Source: Lepeophtheirus salmonis (lineage: Eukaryota; Arthropoda; Copepoda; Siphonostomatoida; Caligidae). From it: a stretch of DNA of 64,000 nt. The stretch is from positions 1,984,001-2,048,000 of the forward strand of contig NC_052138.2 in the NCBI RefSeq assembly GCF_016086655.4, written 5' to 3'. Below, one piece after another: positions 23,440 through 33,879 of this stretch. How positions within the stretch are numbered: the first letter of the stretch is position 1; every line of letters begins with the position of its first letter. The notes beneath the pieces are model-generated. The model was given only the letters and a program-made list of their open reading frames with translations. It ran no database searches and had not been told where the DNA came from. The translations under genes were made by a program, and so were the position numbers.

Positions 23440-25915
23440 GCAGTCCTCCCGCCAGCCAATCGAACACCGGACGATGTCCTGACGTACAACTGCAAAACTT
23501 GACAAGGAGGATCCGGAGACCTGATTCTTGAGGGGAGAGTTTTCAAATCTCAAAAAGTAAATAAGTGTTCTGACAAGCTAAAAATTGACGTACCTGTACT
23601 GCCTGTATCTTCTTCGTATGAAAATTTAATATTTAAAGTCCTGAAACAAGGAGTATCTCACCTCAAGAACGGGTAAGAAGAGCCATTAATCTTTTCACGG
23701 AGTAATCGATTTAGTCCAAGAAATTTCTAGACAGGATATGAAGTATGGATTCAAGGTAAGAACTTGTCCCGGATCCCATTGTTCTTTTCATTCTTTGGTT
23801 TCAAAAAACTAGGAAGTCCTCAGCTATTTAGAGCTGAGGTATTCAAATCAAACAACAATTTGCTTTTTATTAAGAACAACCACAAGAGCATTAATTTTCT
23901 AATTGACTGAGGAGCACAAGTGTCTATTACACCAATTAAGTTAGCCTCTCATATATGCAAAAAATCAAATCTACACTCTCTGCCTCGTTGTGTTCGGAGG
24001 ACAGAAAATCATTCCAGTAGAAATTTCTTCAATTGAAATATTTTTATAAGGGAGTATTTATTTTTAAAACTATTATGTTGTTAACCAGGCACAACCTATT
24101 TTGGGTGCCGACATCCTGAAAGAGAAAGGCCCTTGTATTGATTTTAAAAAAAACGACTATTCCCAATATCGGAACTTTTAAAATTTAAGAATCACTCAAA
24201 CTGTCATTTCTCTTATAGATAATTACTCTATAATATTTTCCACATCACTGCACATTACCCTTAAAAACTCTTAGTGGCGTACTCTATAATCACCTCTGGC
24301 ACCCCTTGTTCCTGTAAAGCTAGAAGACTCCGCGGGCCTAGGCTCACCTTTCTAATATGGAGAAAGCTGAATTGCTCAAATCTGGAAAATTCGTTCCTTC
24401 TCGTCATCGTTCTCGTCGGCTATACATATAGTGTAAAAACATAAGCGAGGGTTCTGGCTACGCAGAGACTACTGTCGTCTGAACAGAATGTCTGAAGTCG
24501 GCAGGTACCCACTCCCTAGCAGGAGGGATTTCCTTCTAAGCTTGGAAGGTTCGTATTCTCCAAGCTGGACCTCTATAAGGAATACCATCAAATTTCGTTG
24601 GAGCTTAAGGAAGTGCATAAGACTGCCATTGTTGCTCCATGGGATTCTTCGAGTACGCCTGGATGTCATTCGTATTGAAAAACGCGGCCCAGTCATTCGC
24701 GCTTCTGTGGCATTACAAGAGATTTTGTCTAACTCGATGACATTCTGGTAGCTCCGAGTCAAATGAAGAACACCAGCAGCTGCTGTTCAAGGTGTTGTCA
24801 AAACTGGAGGAGGCCAGACCTCGTCTCTCCGAGAGAAGGGTGAATAGGGGAAACCCACCTTGAATTAGAAGCGATACGCGATCTTTCTTCTCCTAAGTAT
24901 CGAAATGAACTCCAGGCTTTTCTCGGTATGGTACAATTCTATTACATATTTGTTCCCAATCTCGCACAATACATATGCAAACTGCATCCATTGCTGCACA
25001 TACATACAAAATTTTATTGGGAAGCCAAGCTCGGTAAGGCCTTTCAGAATATAAGGATTACTCTTATAGCAATGGATTGATGGCGTGTGGGCTCCATTAG
25101 CCTTTTGGTCCAAATCCCTCACCCCAGTACAAGAGAATTATTCTGTGTTCGACAAGGAACTCCTGGATGTTAAGGAAGCGGTATCCCATTTCCTTTGGTC
25201 CTTATATTGGGTGAAATTTACAATATTTACTGATTAGAAACCGTTAGTAAGGGCTTTTGAGTCTCGTAATCCATCCTGGACTTCGAAGCGATAAAGATAC
25301 TTTGCATTCATAGAGGAGTTTCACTATAATCCCCTAGTGCAGAAACTATAGTTCACGTCTTTTTCGAAGGATAGGTATCGAGATTCCGTGTACCTCAGAA
25401 CATACAGTCAGACCGATGAGCTCAATTTACTGGTTCCCAATAGAAACACTTGGGGCAACTCCTCGGTTTGAGTACTCTGTTCACTATCTCGTATTACCCT
25501 GTGTCCAACTGGATTATATAGAGATTCCACAGGACTTTGAATACTTATCCCGCCTCATTCCATCTATTCCTAGAGCAACATTTTCTCCTATGCACTCTGT
25601 CTTGGGTTCAGCTCCAAGGCTACTGTTATTGTTAACTAAACATCCTGCTGCTCTCAACGATAAAAGATTGTTTAAGAACTTCAATTATATGAAGCATTAT
25701 CCAATAAGAGTTATCCTGGAGCCTCTTGCGAGAAATAAGGCTGCGTTGGAAGCTTTTCAGAAATCGAAGTGTATGTCAGATACAAGCGGATTAAACAGTC
25801 TCCTACATATTTGGGCCATATTAAAGTGTTGTCTAAGTCGGACAGAACCTTTATTCTGGAAATAGAACATCGAACCAACTTCGTGTCAATCGACCGCTTA
25901 AAGACGACTTTCTGA
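23440..25915 (+). mobile_element. Decayed Gypsy-type LTR retrotransposon pol
   Basis: Plus-strand frames, broken by many stops and shifts, follow the Gypsy pol order. A retropepsin-like block (GAQVSITPIKLA) lies near 23905-23950, and the protease end (LGADILKEKGPCIDF) near 24100-24150. The RT palm follows near 24545-24720 (KEYHQISLELKEVHKTAIV and NAAQSF). An RT-thumb block (RNELQAFLGMVQFYYIFVPN) is near 24900-24960, and an RNase H entry (FWSKSLTPVQENYSVFDKEL) near 25100-25160. A C-terminal integrase tail (GHIKVLSKSDRTFILEI ... SIDRLKTTF, stop near 25915) closes it. The catalytic YxDD of RT is not readable, and space for the integrase core is too short, implying an internal deletion. Inactive relic. 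Confidence 0.85.
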
Positions 25916-26109
25916 GGTAAGAATATTCTTCCTTCAAAAGAGGACGACTCTCTGTGAATGTCTAAGATTCTGCATCTGATAATGATATACTTTTGTTTAC
26001 TTAATCTATATTCCGTTTCATCCTATTTAATTTATCTGCATGTCAATCATTTAAACTTAATAGTTTTTATTTTACATAGAAATTAATGGGTCGTAATCGA
26101 CGCATTATC

Positions 26110-26690
26110 TTCGGGGAGAGTATTGTAGGACTTATATGACAAGACAGATTTAGCTTCATTTTATTTAAATTATTGTAGGAAAATTTAGTTTTTGTGTTAT
26201 CAAGTCTACGTGGCGTGTTCTTTTAGTTACATATTCAAATGTCATTGTATCATACCAGAAAAATATAAAGATAAAGACTCATAAGTCACTTGGTTATTAT
26301 GGATCTCATAACTTCCCTTGCGATCAATTGGAATATTAATATACAGTCTTAGCTATACAACTTCGAATTCGAGTCCTTTGAGTAACTACGTAATGCAACC
26401 TGTCATGTTCTCTTTGGACAAGAAATCATGTTTATGAAGAGACCATCTTTCTTTCGCAATGTCAGATAGCTCCAACTGTGCTGATATTTACAGTTTTCCT
26501 TAAGCTCTCCAACAACCCGACCTTTGACTGCTTCCCCAAATCCTCTCATACTGTGGCACCAAAGACAACCCCCTCTTCTTCCGATACTTCCTGATCATAA
26601 CGAAGCGGAAATCGCTCATCTTCTCTGATATTATCCTAACACTTGTTTCTCAATCCTTGAGTCTTGCCCAATATGAATAATCAATCGTGT
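26110..26690 (+). repeat. Probable 3' LTR region of the Gypsy element
   Basis: About 200 bases after the integrase stop a purine-rich tract (CGGGGAGAG, 26112-26120) is followed by TATTGTAGGACTTATATGAC. This has the form of a polypurine tract and LTR start, with TGT at 26124. The LTR end is not defined, because no matching 5' LTR was found upstream. The 5' LTR may be deleted or too diverged. Confidence 0.5.
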
Positions 26691-27193
26691 CAAATAAATT
26701 ATAATTGATAACGGAGAATTAAGTGATTAGCAATTCTTCAATTCCAATTGTTGTAGAATTGTTTGATTTTCTTTTCTTTTATCTTAATATATATTATAGT
26801 GGTAATAGGTATCATACACATCAGGTTAAAAGAATTTTGCCACTCTTTTCACTAAGGCACTTTGTTTTTTTCACCTCCTATTTTTTCCTAAAATTATAGT
26901 AAGTAGTGTATATAAATAGGTGAATTTGATGTAATATTATTCTAAATTTTAGATATGTAACATAACCCAATTAATCAGTTGTCAATTTACAAAAAGAAGT
27001 ATCTACTAATCTGTAGATTAGTATTTTCAAACCGATGCTCCATGGTGTACCGTCAAGGGCTCTGCACCAGATATATTCAGGGGTAGAAAAAATATGAAAT
27101 TTCAAGATCGCTCTCTTTTTGTAATTGCTACCCGAAAAGAACTTTTTATTTACCAAATCTGTTATCATTATTCTGGAAAAGAGAGTTTCATTT

Positions 27194-27827
27194 AGCAACA
27201 TTCATTTGAACAAGTATTTATTTGGGTGAGCTTTTTTTCAGTGTCGGTCATTTTGGCGACATTTTCATATAATAAACAACAAAATAAATGACGTCATATT
27301 TTAACGTCATTATGCAGTAAAGATGTGCTTAAAATTAATTGGTAAATATCTAGATGGAGCAACTGACTCTTATCGGATTTCGTGTCAACTCCACAAGCTT
27401 CCGTGGAGGGATGAATTTAAAAAACTCATTGAGTGGGATGGCGTTCAATGACTTCGTTTGATTGGTACTTGTGGAGCAGGGCTTTTAAAAAAAGATGTAC
27501 ATTCTCGGATAATTTTCGATATCAAATGTTATGATGGTAAACCTTTGTTTCTTGAGCCACTTTTGTCTTTTTTCAAAACTATATGTATTTTTTTCTTTTC
27601 AGGAAAAAGCTTGAAGGGAGTTGGGACGGTTCTTTAGGGTGCTCTTATATAACTCTGTTGGCTCCATTGAATGAAGAGCTATTCAGCAATCTTCAAAGAA
27701 AAAATAAAGTATTGATAGTCTCTTTAGTCTATGACTACTCTTGGTTTACTATGTGAAAATGTCGCTGAAATGAACGACACTGAAAAAAAGCTCGCCCAAA
27801 TAAATACTTGTTCAAATGAGTGTTGCT
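27194..27827 (+). mobile_element. Element with ~80-bp inverted repeats and a split unknown reading frame
   Basis: The left arm (27194-27273) and right arm (27748-27827) are inverted copies with only a few mismatches; both contain TTGAACAAGTATTTATTTGG and AGCTTTTTTTCAGTGTCG. Between them a frame starts at ATG 27323. It runs through one TGA (27449-27451) to a GT donor at 27537, and a 66-base GT-AG intron (27537-27602, acceptor TTTCTTTTCAG) separates it from a second protein-like stretch (LAPLNEELFSNLQRKNKV). The first part has DEFKKLIEWDGVQ and IGTCGAGLLKKDV. I recognise no transposase motif. It could be a non-autonomous transposon that captured a host fragment, or a decayed transposase of a family I do not know. 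Confidence 0.7.
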
Positions 27828-27899
27828 TGGATAACACTTGTTGAAATTATTGTTCCTCAGATGAATGCAAGTCGAATGGAGTTTTTTTTTTGCCTCTGT

Positions 27900-28810
27900 T
27901 TATTTCTAGTCCAGTTTTAGGACCGGTCCTATCAGTCCTTAGGACTGTCAGACCTTGGAACTGGTCCTAAAAATATTAATTTTTTCATTATAATGTAATA
28001 TAAAACGAAAATATTATATTTTTACTTAGTTATACAATTCAATTTAATTGTACAGATGAAGTTGCATTGATTGCGTTTAATTAAACCGTATGGTATTACA
28101 TTTACTCCGTCCGACCTAGGAATTGTCTTTAAAGTCCACATACACTCAAGGTTAATAGAAATAGACCATAACGCGTGTACAACTAATATTTGACTTCTCC
28201 AACGCTTTTAATATTGACGTCATAGTAAATGAGTTGTCGCGTGTTTTGTCAAAATCTGTTTTTCTTGCCCAGCAGTCGGTATAATACATTAAATCGAAAA
28301 TTCTAGCAATCGTGACGTCATAGACAATGAATGGTTGCGTGTTTTACCAAAATCCGCCTGTCTTCTCCAGCAGTCGGTACGATACATCAATTGTCTATCA
28401 TGGTCACATATCAAAATGCCCTAATTTCATTAATGCAACATCCTTTCAGATGGAAAGAAGCAAGAGTTGATATTATGATAAATACATCGGAGTGCAAAAT
28501 TTGTTTTATTAATAGATATTTATTCCTGTTTTCACTATAACGGGAGCAGGGGGGTAAATAGAACAAATAGAAAGTATAAACTAGTATAGGAGATTTGTAT
28601 AAAATGAGTTTAAAAAGAAAATATCATATTTTTTTAATTAGTTATTTAATTTATTATATTATATAACAGAATAATTAAAAAAAGGAATAACCCCCTCAAT
28701 GACGTCACGATTGATCGATTTTACATTTTTCCAGTACCAACAAGTTTGGGACTGGACTAGACGGGACTGGAGCGCGTTCCTGGCTCCTAAATATGGACCA
28801 ACACAATTTC
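27900..28810. repeat. Repeat-like region with tandem TGACGTCA-containing units
   Basis: Two diverged direct repeats of 98-bp period contain TGACGTCATAG (28215 and 28313), GCGTGTTTT-CAAAATC and CAGCAGTCGGTA. A third TGACGTCA is at 28700. The region is bordered by GC-richer segments CAGTTTTAGGACCGGTCC (27912) and GGGACTGGACTAGACGGGACTGG (28747 on), which may be the ends of one element. No coding capacity is convincing. Confidence 0.5.
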
Positions 28811-29026
28811 TAGTTTGAGCTAGTAAAATGAAAGAACTGATGAAGCCGTTAAAATAGAACTGGGAACAATTAATGGATATTAAAATGCGTTTTTTGGAGA
28901 TTATCTTTTTTACTTTAAGTAAACAGATGTTTTATTTATGCATCATTAGTATTTATTGTCTGATCTTGGTCCGTTTATGACTCAACTTGATGTTAAATTG
29001 TTCTTATAACATCATTTATATTTCTC

Positions 29027-29126
29027 NNNNNNNNNNNNNNNNNNNNNNNNNNNNNNNNNNNNNNNNNNNNNNNNNNNNNNNNNNNNNNNNNNNNNNNNNN
29101 NNNNNNNNNNNNNNNNNNNNNNNNNN
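29027..29126. other. Assembly gap (100 N)
   Basis: Exactly 100 undetermined bases, the usual placeholder for a scaffold gap of unknown true length. Distances across it are not reliable. Confidence 0.99.
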
Positions 29127-29244
29127 GTAATCATTTATTTTCCAATTGTATTTCCATATCATGTCCAAAACTTCTTCATAGAAATAATAAAATGGGCAAT
29201 ATATATATTATATATACGACGAAGGATCTAAAAGAAAATTGTAT

Positions 29245-29350
29245 TTCCGTCCTTTTGAATAACTTAATACTTTGTTTATTTATCAAAAAGAATTAATTAT
29301 GAAATAGCCATGATGTATCAAGGGAGACGAGGATATCAACAGCTGACAAC
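29245..29350 (+). repeat. Dispersed repeat R3, copy 1 (inverted partner 63890-64000)
   Basis: The reverse complement of 63890-64000 carries the same ordered blocks: AACTTA-TACTTTGT, ATCAAAAAGAAT, ATGAAATAGCCATGA, TATCAAGGGAGA and ACAGCTGACAACAAAAT. Similarity spans more than 100 bases. The partner runs to the window edge, so its full extent is unknown. Confidence 0.75.
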
Positions 29351-29511
29351 AAAATAGATTGGGTATTTTTGGAATAGCGAGTTAACGCCGTGTTAAACCT
29401 AATTTACAAACAATCATATTTCCATTCCTTTGTTAATCTGTTGAGTTATATTAATTTTTAGTGCCTTAAGGGATATGATTATCATTTAAAAAAAAAGAAA
29501 ATGTAATTTAT

Positions 29512-30278
29512 GGACCTGTCATTCAAAATTAAAATTTGACATCTCAATTTCTTATATTTTACAATGTGCCTATCTAGGTATGTAAATTCAAAAGGTGTAA
29601 TTATCATCAATAAATAATCATTATTTATATGTTTTTAAAGTGGCCTCTAGAAGACAACTGTGTAATGTTCAGTGATGCATAAAACATTTTGAAAAGGAAG
29701 AAGGGCTCTGTAAAAAAGGTCAAACTAGACCCAAGGTAATTAAAGTAAACAGCGCAGGCCAATCTCCTCAAATCCATGAGAGCCTATGCAAGAGATCTCG
29801 GGGTTTCAAGCAAGACTGTCCAGAGAGCTTTCAAAAAAGTGGATGGAGAATGGAGAGGCCACTTTTAACACCAGTAATAAAAAATTCCCCATCTCTTTCG
29901 TTGCAAAACTCTTTTGAACTCTATTTTTGACACTTTTGGGTCCCTTACAGCCCTGATGCCAACCCCTCGGCGATACCTTTTGGGTGCACATTAAGAGGAA
30001 GGCATGCAGTGTTTGCCATCCAAACACTGAGACTCTGAAAGCCACTGTCAGACAGTACTGGGACGCCATGACAGAAGACTACATCCGCAGCGACTACCAG
30101 CTATTCCGTAGCCTGGAAGTCATCATTGCCGCTAAGGACGGCTCCATTAATGATTAAGAAAGCTACGACACTCATCGTTTTATATTATTAATTTTGTTGA
30201 AATTCTATTGTTCATTAATAAATTATATCTTGTTGAAGTTTAAAATTCAAAGTGTTCAAATTTTAATGGACCACTCAG
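29512..30278 (+). mobile_element. Internally deleted Tc1-like element (family IV, copy 3)
   Basis: The right end reads TTTTAATGGACCACTCAG and abuts TA (30279-30280). A degenerate left end (CATTCAAAATTAAAATTTGAC) lies near 29520. The plus strand gives a helix-turn-helix segment, ARDLGVSSKTVQRAFKKV, near 29790-29845. A cramped PDANP-like block follows near 29950, and the tail (YWDAMTEDYIRSDYQLF then LEVIIAAKDGSIND) ends at TAA 30155-30157. The first two catalytic aspartate blocks are missing. The ordering and missing part mirror the element at 13927-14790. Confidence 0.82.
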
Positions 30279-30770
30279 TATTAAAATGAATTATTTTATA
30301 TGTATTTACAAGTAAAATACCTGGGAACATAGGAACTTTATTATGTTCCACAGAATAATTAGCAATTTTTATTAATATTGTCAAAAGTTACATCATTAAT
30401 AGATCAACCATACAAAAAATATTCATTATCGTCATCACCAGTACTATTAATTCTTAATACTGCTTTTCACATCTCTTGCACATCGATACCTTTAAGCTAT
30501 CATTTCCTCCGAAAAAAACCACCAAAAACGGCCAAAATCATTTAGTAGTTTGTCAATTCTTTCCAACTCTGTAATTATTGTTACGTGATTGTTGTGAATT
30601 GTCTGCAGCTAAACAACAGCCCATTCTAATTAAGCCAATCAATGGTCAAAATGCTGATTAGGGTAAAAGTAGAATAAACCTTGACATCTGATAACAAAAT
30701 ACTAAGTATGTATATTTTTTGTCAGCGAGGTAATACCCTACTAGCCAGAATCAAAGATATAAATCAAGGG

Positions 30771-30860
30771 GAACGACGTAGCTCAATGGACAACTCGCTC
30801 AGGATAAATAATTCTCTTGAACTCAATGTGTGAAGGTTCGCGCCCCAGTAGTTCTTGGAC
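30771..30860 (+). repeat. tRNA-like head of a possible SINE
   Basis: A box A-like sequence TAGCTCAATGG (30779-30789) and a box B-like GGTTCGCGCCC (30835-30845) lie 56 bases apart, which is the layout of an internal RNA polymerase III promoter. The intervening bases do not fold into a convincing complete tRNA cloverleaf, and an acceptor stem partner is not evident. A tRNA-derived SINE head or tRNA pseudogene is likelier than a working tRNA. Confidence 0.55.
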
Positions 30861-31249
30861 GTTATGTACATATATGGACTTCAAAGAAGATTCCTAGATC
30901 AGATGGAGTAATTGTGATACTTAAATGTTTACATATACTTAATCAAAGAAAATCCATCTGGCCAATTAAAGGAATATTTAAAAAAAAAAAACACACGGGG
31001 GAAAACAAAGTCAACTCTATATATATTTGTACACTCCAATTTTCTAGGAAGTTTCTCTTAGCTGGGCTCCAGGACTCTTGTATTGGTGGGATATAATAAA
31101 GATCACATTGTAACTTTAAAAACTTATAACATATGTAGTGCATATAGACTTATTTTCTTTACTTATAAAAAAACATATAAGCAATGAGTAATACCTTACA
31201 CTCTAACTATAATGAATTAAGGATAATGTTGGAGTTATATTTCTAAAAA

Positions 31250-31325
31250 GTATCATCAAAATATTACTAAGCAATATTATAATATAGTATGGAATAAAAT
31301 ACTATGAAGGATTTTAATATTATAT
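31250..31325. repeat. Dispersed repeat R2, copy 2
   Basis: Same orientation partner of 19030-19115 (shared AAAATATTACTAAGCAATAT and GATTTTAATATTA). It abuts directly the end of the Tc1 relic at about 31326. Confidence 0.65.
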
Positions 31326-31795
31326 AGTGGTACACATTTTATTTTTTCAATTGTAAAATTTATATGAGAAGTTTTGTGAGAACATTTATTTAACAAAATC
31401 ATCTGAAAATAGTGCTCGGCAGAAGTTTATTCAATATGTGTTGCCCTCAGCTCTAATAATTACCTCAATATAAGGCCTAAATCCCAATTAGACCTTGACT
31501 ATTTAGTCATACTCGAGCTTGGTCCACTCCTTATTGATGGAAACCTCTAGAGACTCGACACTCCTTTGAGGAGTAGCATACACCCTCTATTCCAGATGCA
31601 CCTATATAGAGTAGTCCGAGGGGTTCGTGTCTGGAGAGGAGGGCGGCCACATGTTGAGGTCCCAAAAGTTTGGAAAGTTGTATCTCAGGAAGGTCTGGAT
31701 GTTTGCTCCGTCTTGAGTGAGAACCAAGTTGTCCCGAACTTTTCTCTGGCCCAAAGGAGCACTTTCTTATCCAGAAGTTGGATGTAAGAAATTTA
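31326..31795 (-). mobile_element. Tc1/mariner-type transposase relic (family I, copy 2)
   Basis: The reverse complement aligns with 4640-5107. Shared blocks are the end near 31326, the GAGCACTATTTTCAGATGATTTT stretch, the C-terminal coding part, and the GTCCACTCC / CTCGAG block near 31515-31530. The equivalents of the third-aspartate motif lie near 31600-31640. The 5' part of the element is absent beyond about 31795. Stops are frequent, so it is inactive. The plus-strand open frame at 31566-31787 is its shadow. Confidence 0.82.
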
Positions 31796-32259
31796 CCTAT
31801 TTTATATTTATAGACAATAGTGGATCGTTTTAGTTCAGAATTTTAACATAAGCAAACTAAATATAAATAGAATCTTTTTAATTTTTCATTGGCTATATGT
31901 AAGATAACGTGTTTGCGCTGGTATTTCTATAATAAAAATTATAAGATTTCTGTGACTATCACGTCATCATTATATAATCTCCCCTCTCCTGTCAAGCACA
32001 CACTTGCAAAGGCCATGTTGCCTTACTATCCATCAAAAAATACATAACTCGAATTTATTATACACTAATATGTATCAAAATATGACTATTTACCTGATTA
32101 TACATTTGTATTTCCATAGTGTAGACAACAATACATTAACTATTACGATGGAAATAATAAGACATGTCTCTCTAATTATCACATTTTTATCCCCCCTAAT
32201 CGATAAAAAAAAAGTTTATATTTTTGAATAAATTCATGGAGATTGGCTGGAAATTTGTC

Positions 32260-32900
32260 CATTTGATCATGGAATTCTGGACACATGGATAGTGATGAAA
32301 ATCGTGTGTATTTTTGAGTATGTTAAAAAAAAAGTTATCGCAAATCTACATGGTAACCTGACAATTTGAAAAATGTTCTAGAGGAGAGAAGCTTGGCTGT
32401 CATGACGTTTCATTAGATCAGCTGTGATAAGGGAGGAGGGGGAGAAGAAAATTTGCTAGAATTACTCCTATGTCGATACTCAATTCTACTCGAAGTCCAA
32501 GAAGGACTTACAATATAACTCCGCAACAAATCCTCAGGGTACCGCTCCGTCTTTTATAAGCACACACGAATGTTCAAACAGGTTTGGAATAATATTGAAT
32601 CTATTTAGGAAAGGATGTTGTTCACTGCTCAGGAGTTAAATAATAATGACAACTGCGAAGGAATAGAAAATTCCTTCTTCAGATTAACTATTCCAAGAAT
32701 CCGGGCCAGCTAAATATATACACGATTTACATCACTACACACTGAAACCACACTTATGAAGAAAAAAAAAAAGGTTAAGCTGCATGATTGATTATTCCAT
32801 GGGATTTATGTAGGAGCTCGAGGAGAAGGTGGGAGCAAGACACATGTTACTGCTGAATTAAGACACTTGTTAATATCAGCAGCCCGCTATATGATTAAGG
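32260..32900 (-). repeat. Dispersed repeat R1, copy 2
   Basis: Inverted partner of 18320-18900, with matched blocks running from GGTAACC (about 32351) to CAACTGC (about 32655). Beyond this, AAGACACTTGTTAATATCAGC (about 32864) matches the first copy in the same orientation instead. This suggests that the repeat unit has inverted subparts or has been rearranged. No protein-coding content. Confidence 0.65.
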
Positions 32901-33010
32901 GAAAGGAAATGAATTACTGTTATGAAGAAAATAACCTTCTATCTTGAAAATCGAATTAGTACATTTAATTTATTATGCCTTTTTAAAACAATTTACAACA
33001 AATATAGTGG

Positions 33011-33140
33011 AGAATGCTTACTTGATAGGGAGAAGTTAACACCACAAGTCACGACACCCTATTAAATAATAAACAAAAAAAACACACACAAAACAATCGT
33101 TTCCCTAATCCCTAAACTTTATTTTTTCTTTACCCAGATC
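33011..33140 (+). repeat. Direct repeat pair R4, copy 1 (partner 33736-33875)
   Basis: Shared ordered blocks: AGAATGCTTACTT, CTATTAAATAATAAACAAA / CTATTAAATAATGAACAAA, ACAA-CG/CTGTTT-CC, TAAACTTTATTTTTT / TAAACGTAGTTTTTT and ACCC/ACCT. The two copies are in the same orientation with about 725 bases between starts. This could be the ends of a small direct-repeat-flanked element or a simple duplication. Confidence 0.6.
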
Positions 33141-33735
33141 CCTTCTTTATCCATGTGTATAGAATTCCATAATTTTACGTAGTAAAAATATCAACTATGA
33201 TCCCCCGAGATGCTGTCGCCTTCAATAGGGACTGTTTACCGACTTGTTTGCAGATACACGGCGCTAGTATCGCGGCAAAACACAATAGAATTTTATAGGA
33301 TAATTATGACCGAAAACAGCATGGAATGGGAAAAATTCAAGCTCCTATCACAAGAAAATGATGCCACGGAGTAATTTGAATGTTTCGACAGAAATTCGAC
33401 TTCCTCATTGTGTTAAAAATTTGAGATTATGTCATTTTTGATTGGATTTTCTCGCATCAAATCCTCATTCTTACTCTTCGTTTTTCATGAGCACACTCAC
33501 ACGTAGATACCCAATAGGCAATAACTATTAGCTATTCTTGTAAATGGAACAATCTCTGGAATTGATGACGTCAATGGAAAGGATACTATTATATAATTAT
33601 ATATTCTTTACATATGTTTTGATGTCAATGGACAACAAAACTGGTTTTTGAAAATATTCTAAGTGATCATTTTTTGAAAATTTCATAGATAGTAAGATAG
33701 AATATCTTTTGATCTAAATTTTCTTGATCTAAACC

Positions 33736-33875
33736 TCCAGAATGCTTACTTCAAAGAAAGAACTTTACAAAAACGACTACCTATTAAATAATGAACAAAG
33801 AAGAGGACACGCAACAACTGTTTTTCCTTTTCTAATTTTTAAACGTAGTTTTTTTATTACCTACGAGTCAACTTT
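33736..33875 (+). repeat. Direct repeat pair R4, copy 2
   Basis: Second member of the pair described at 33011-33140. The 600 bases between them (33141-33735) hold no recognised gene. Confidence 0.6.
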
Positions 33876-33879
33876 AATT

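Noticed and set aside
25416..25865. 149-codon plus-strand frame in the Gypsy relic
   Set aside because: The matching integrase tail is read in a different frame over its last part, so the long frame is a by-product.
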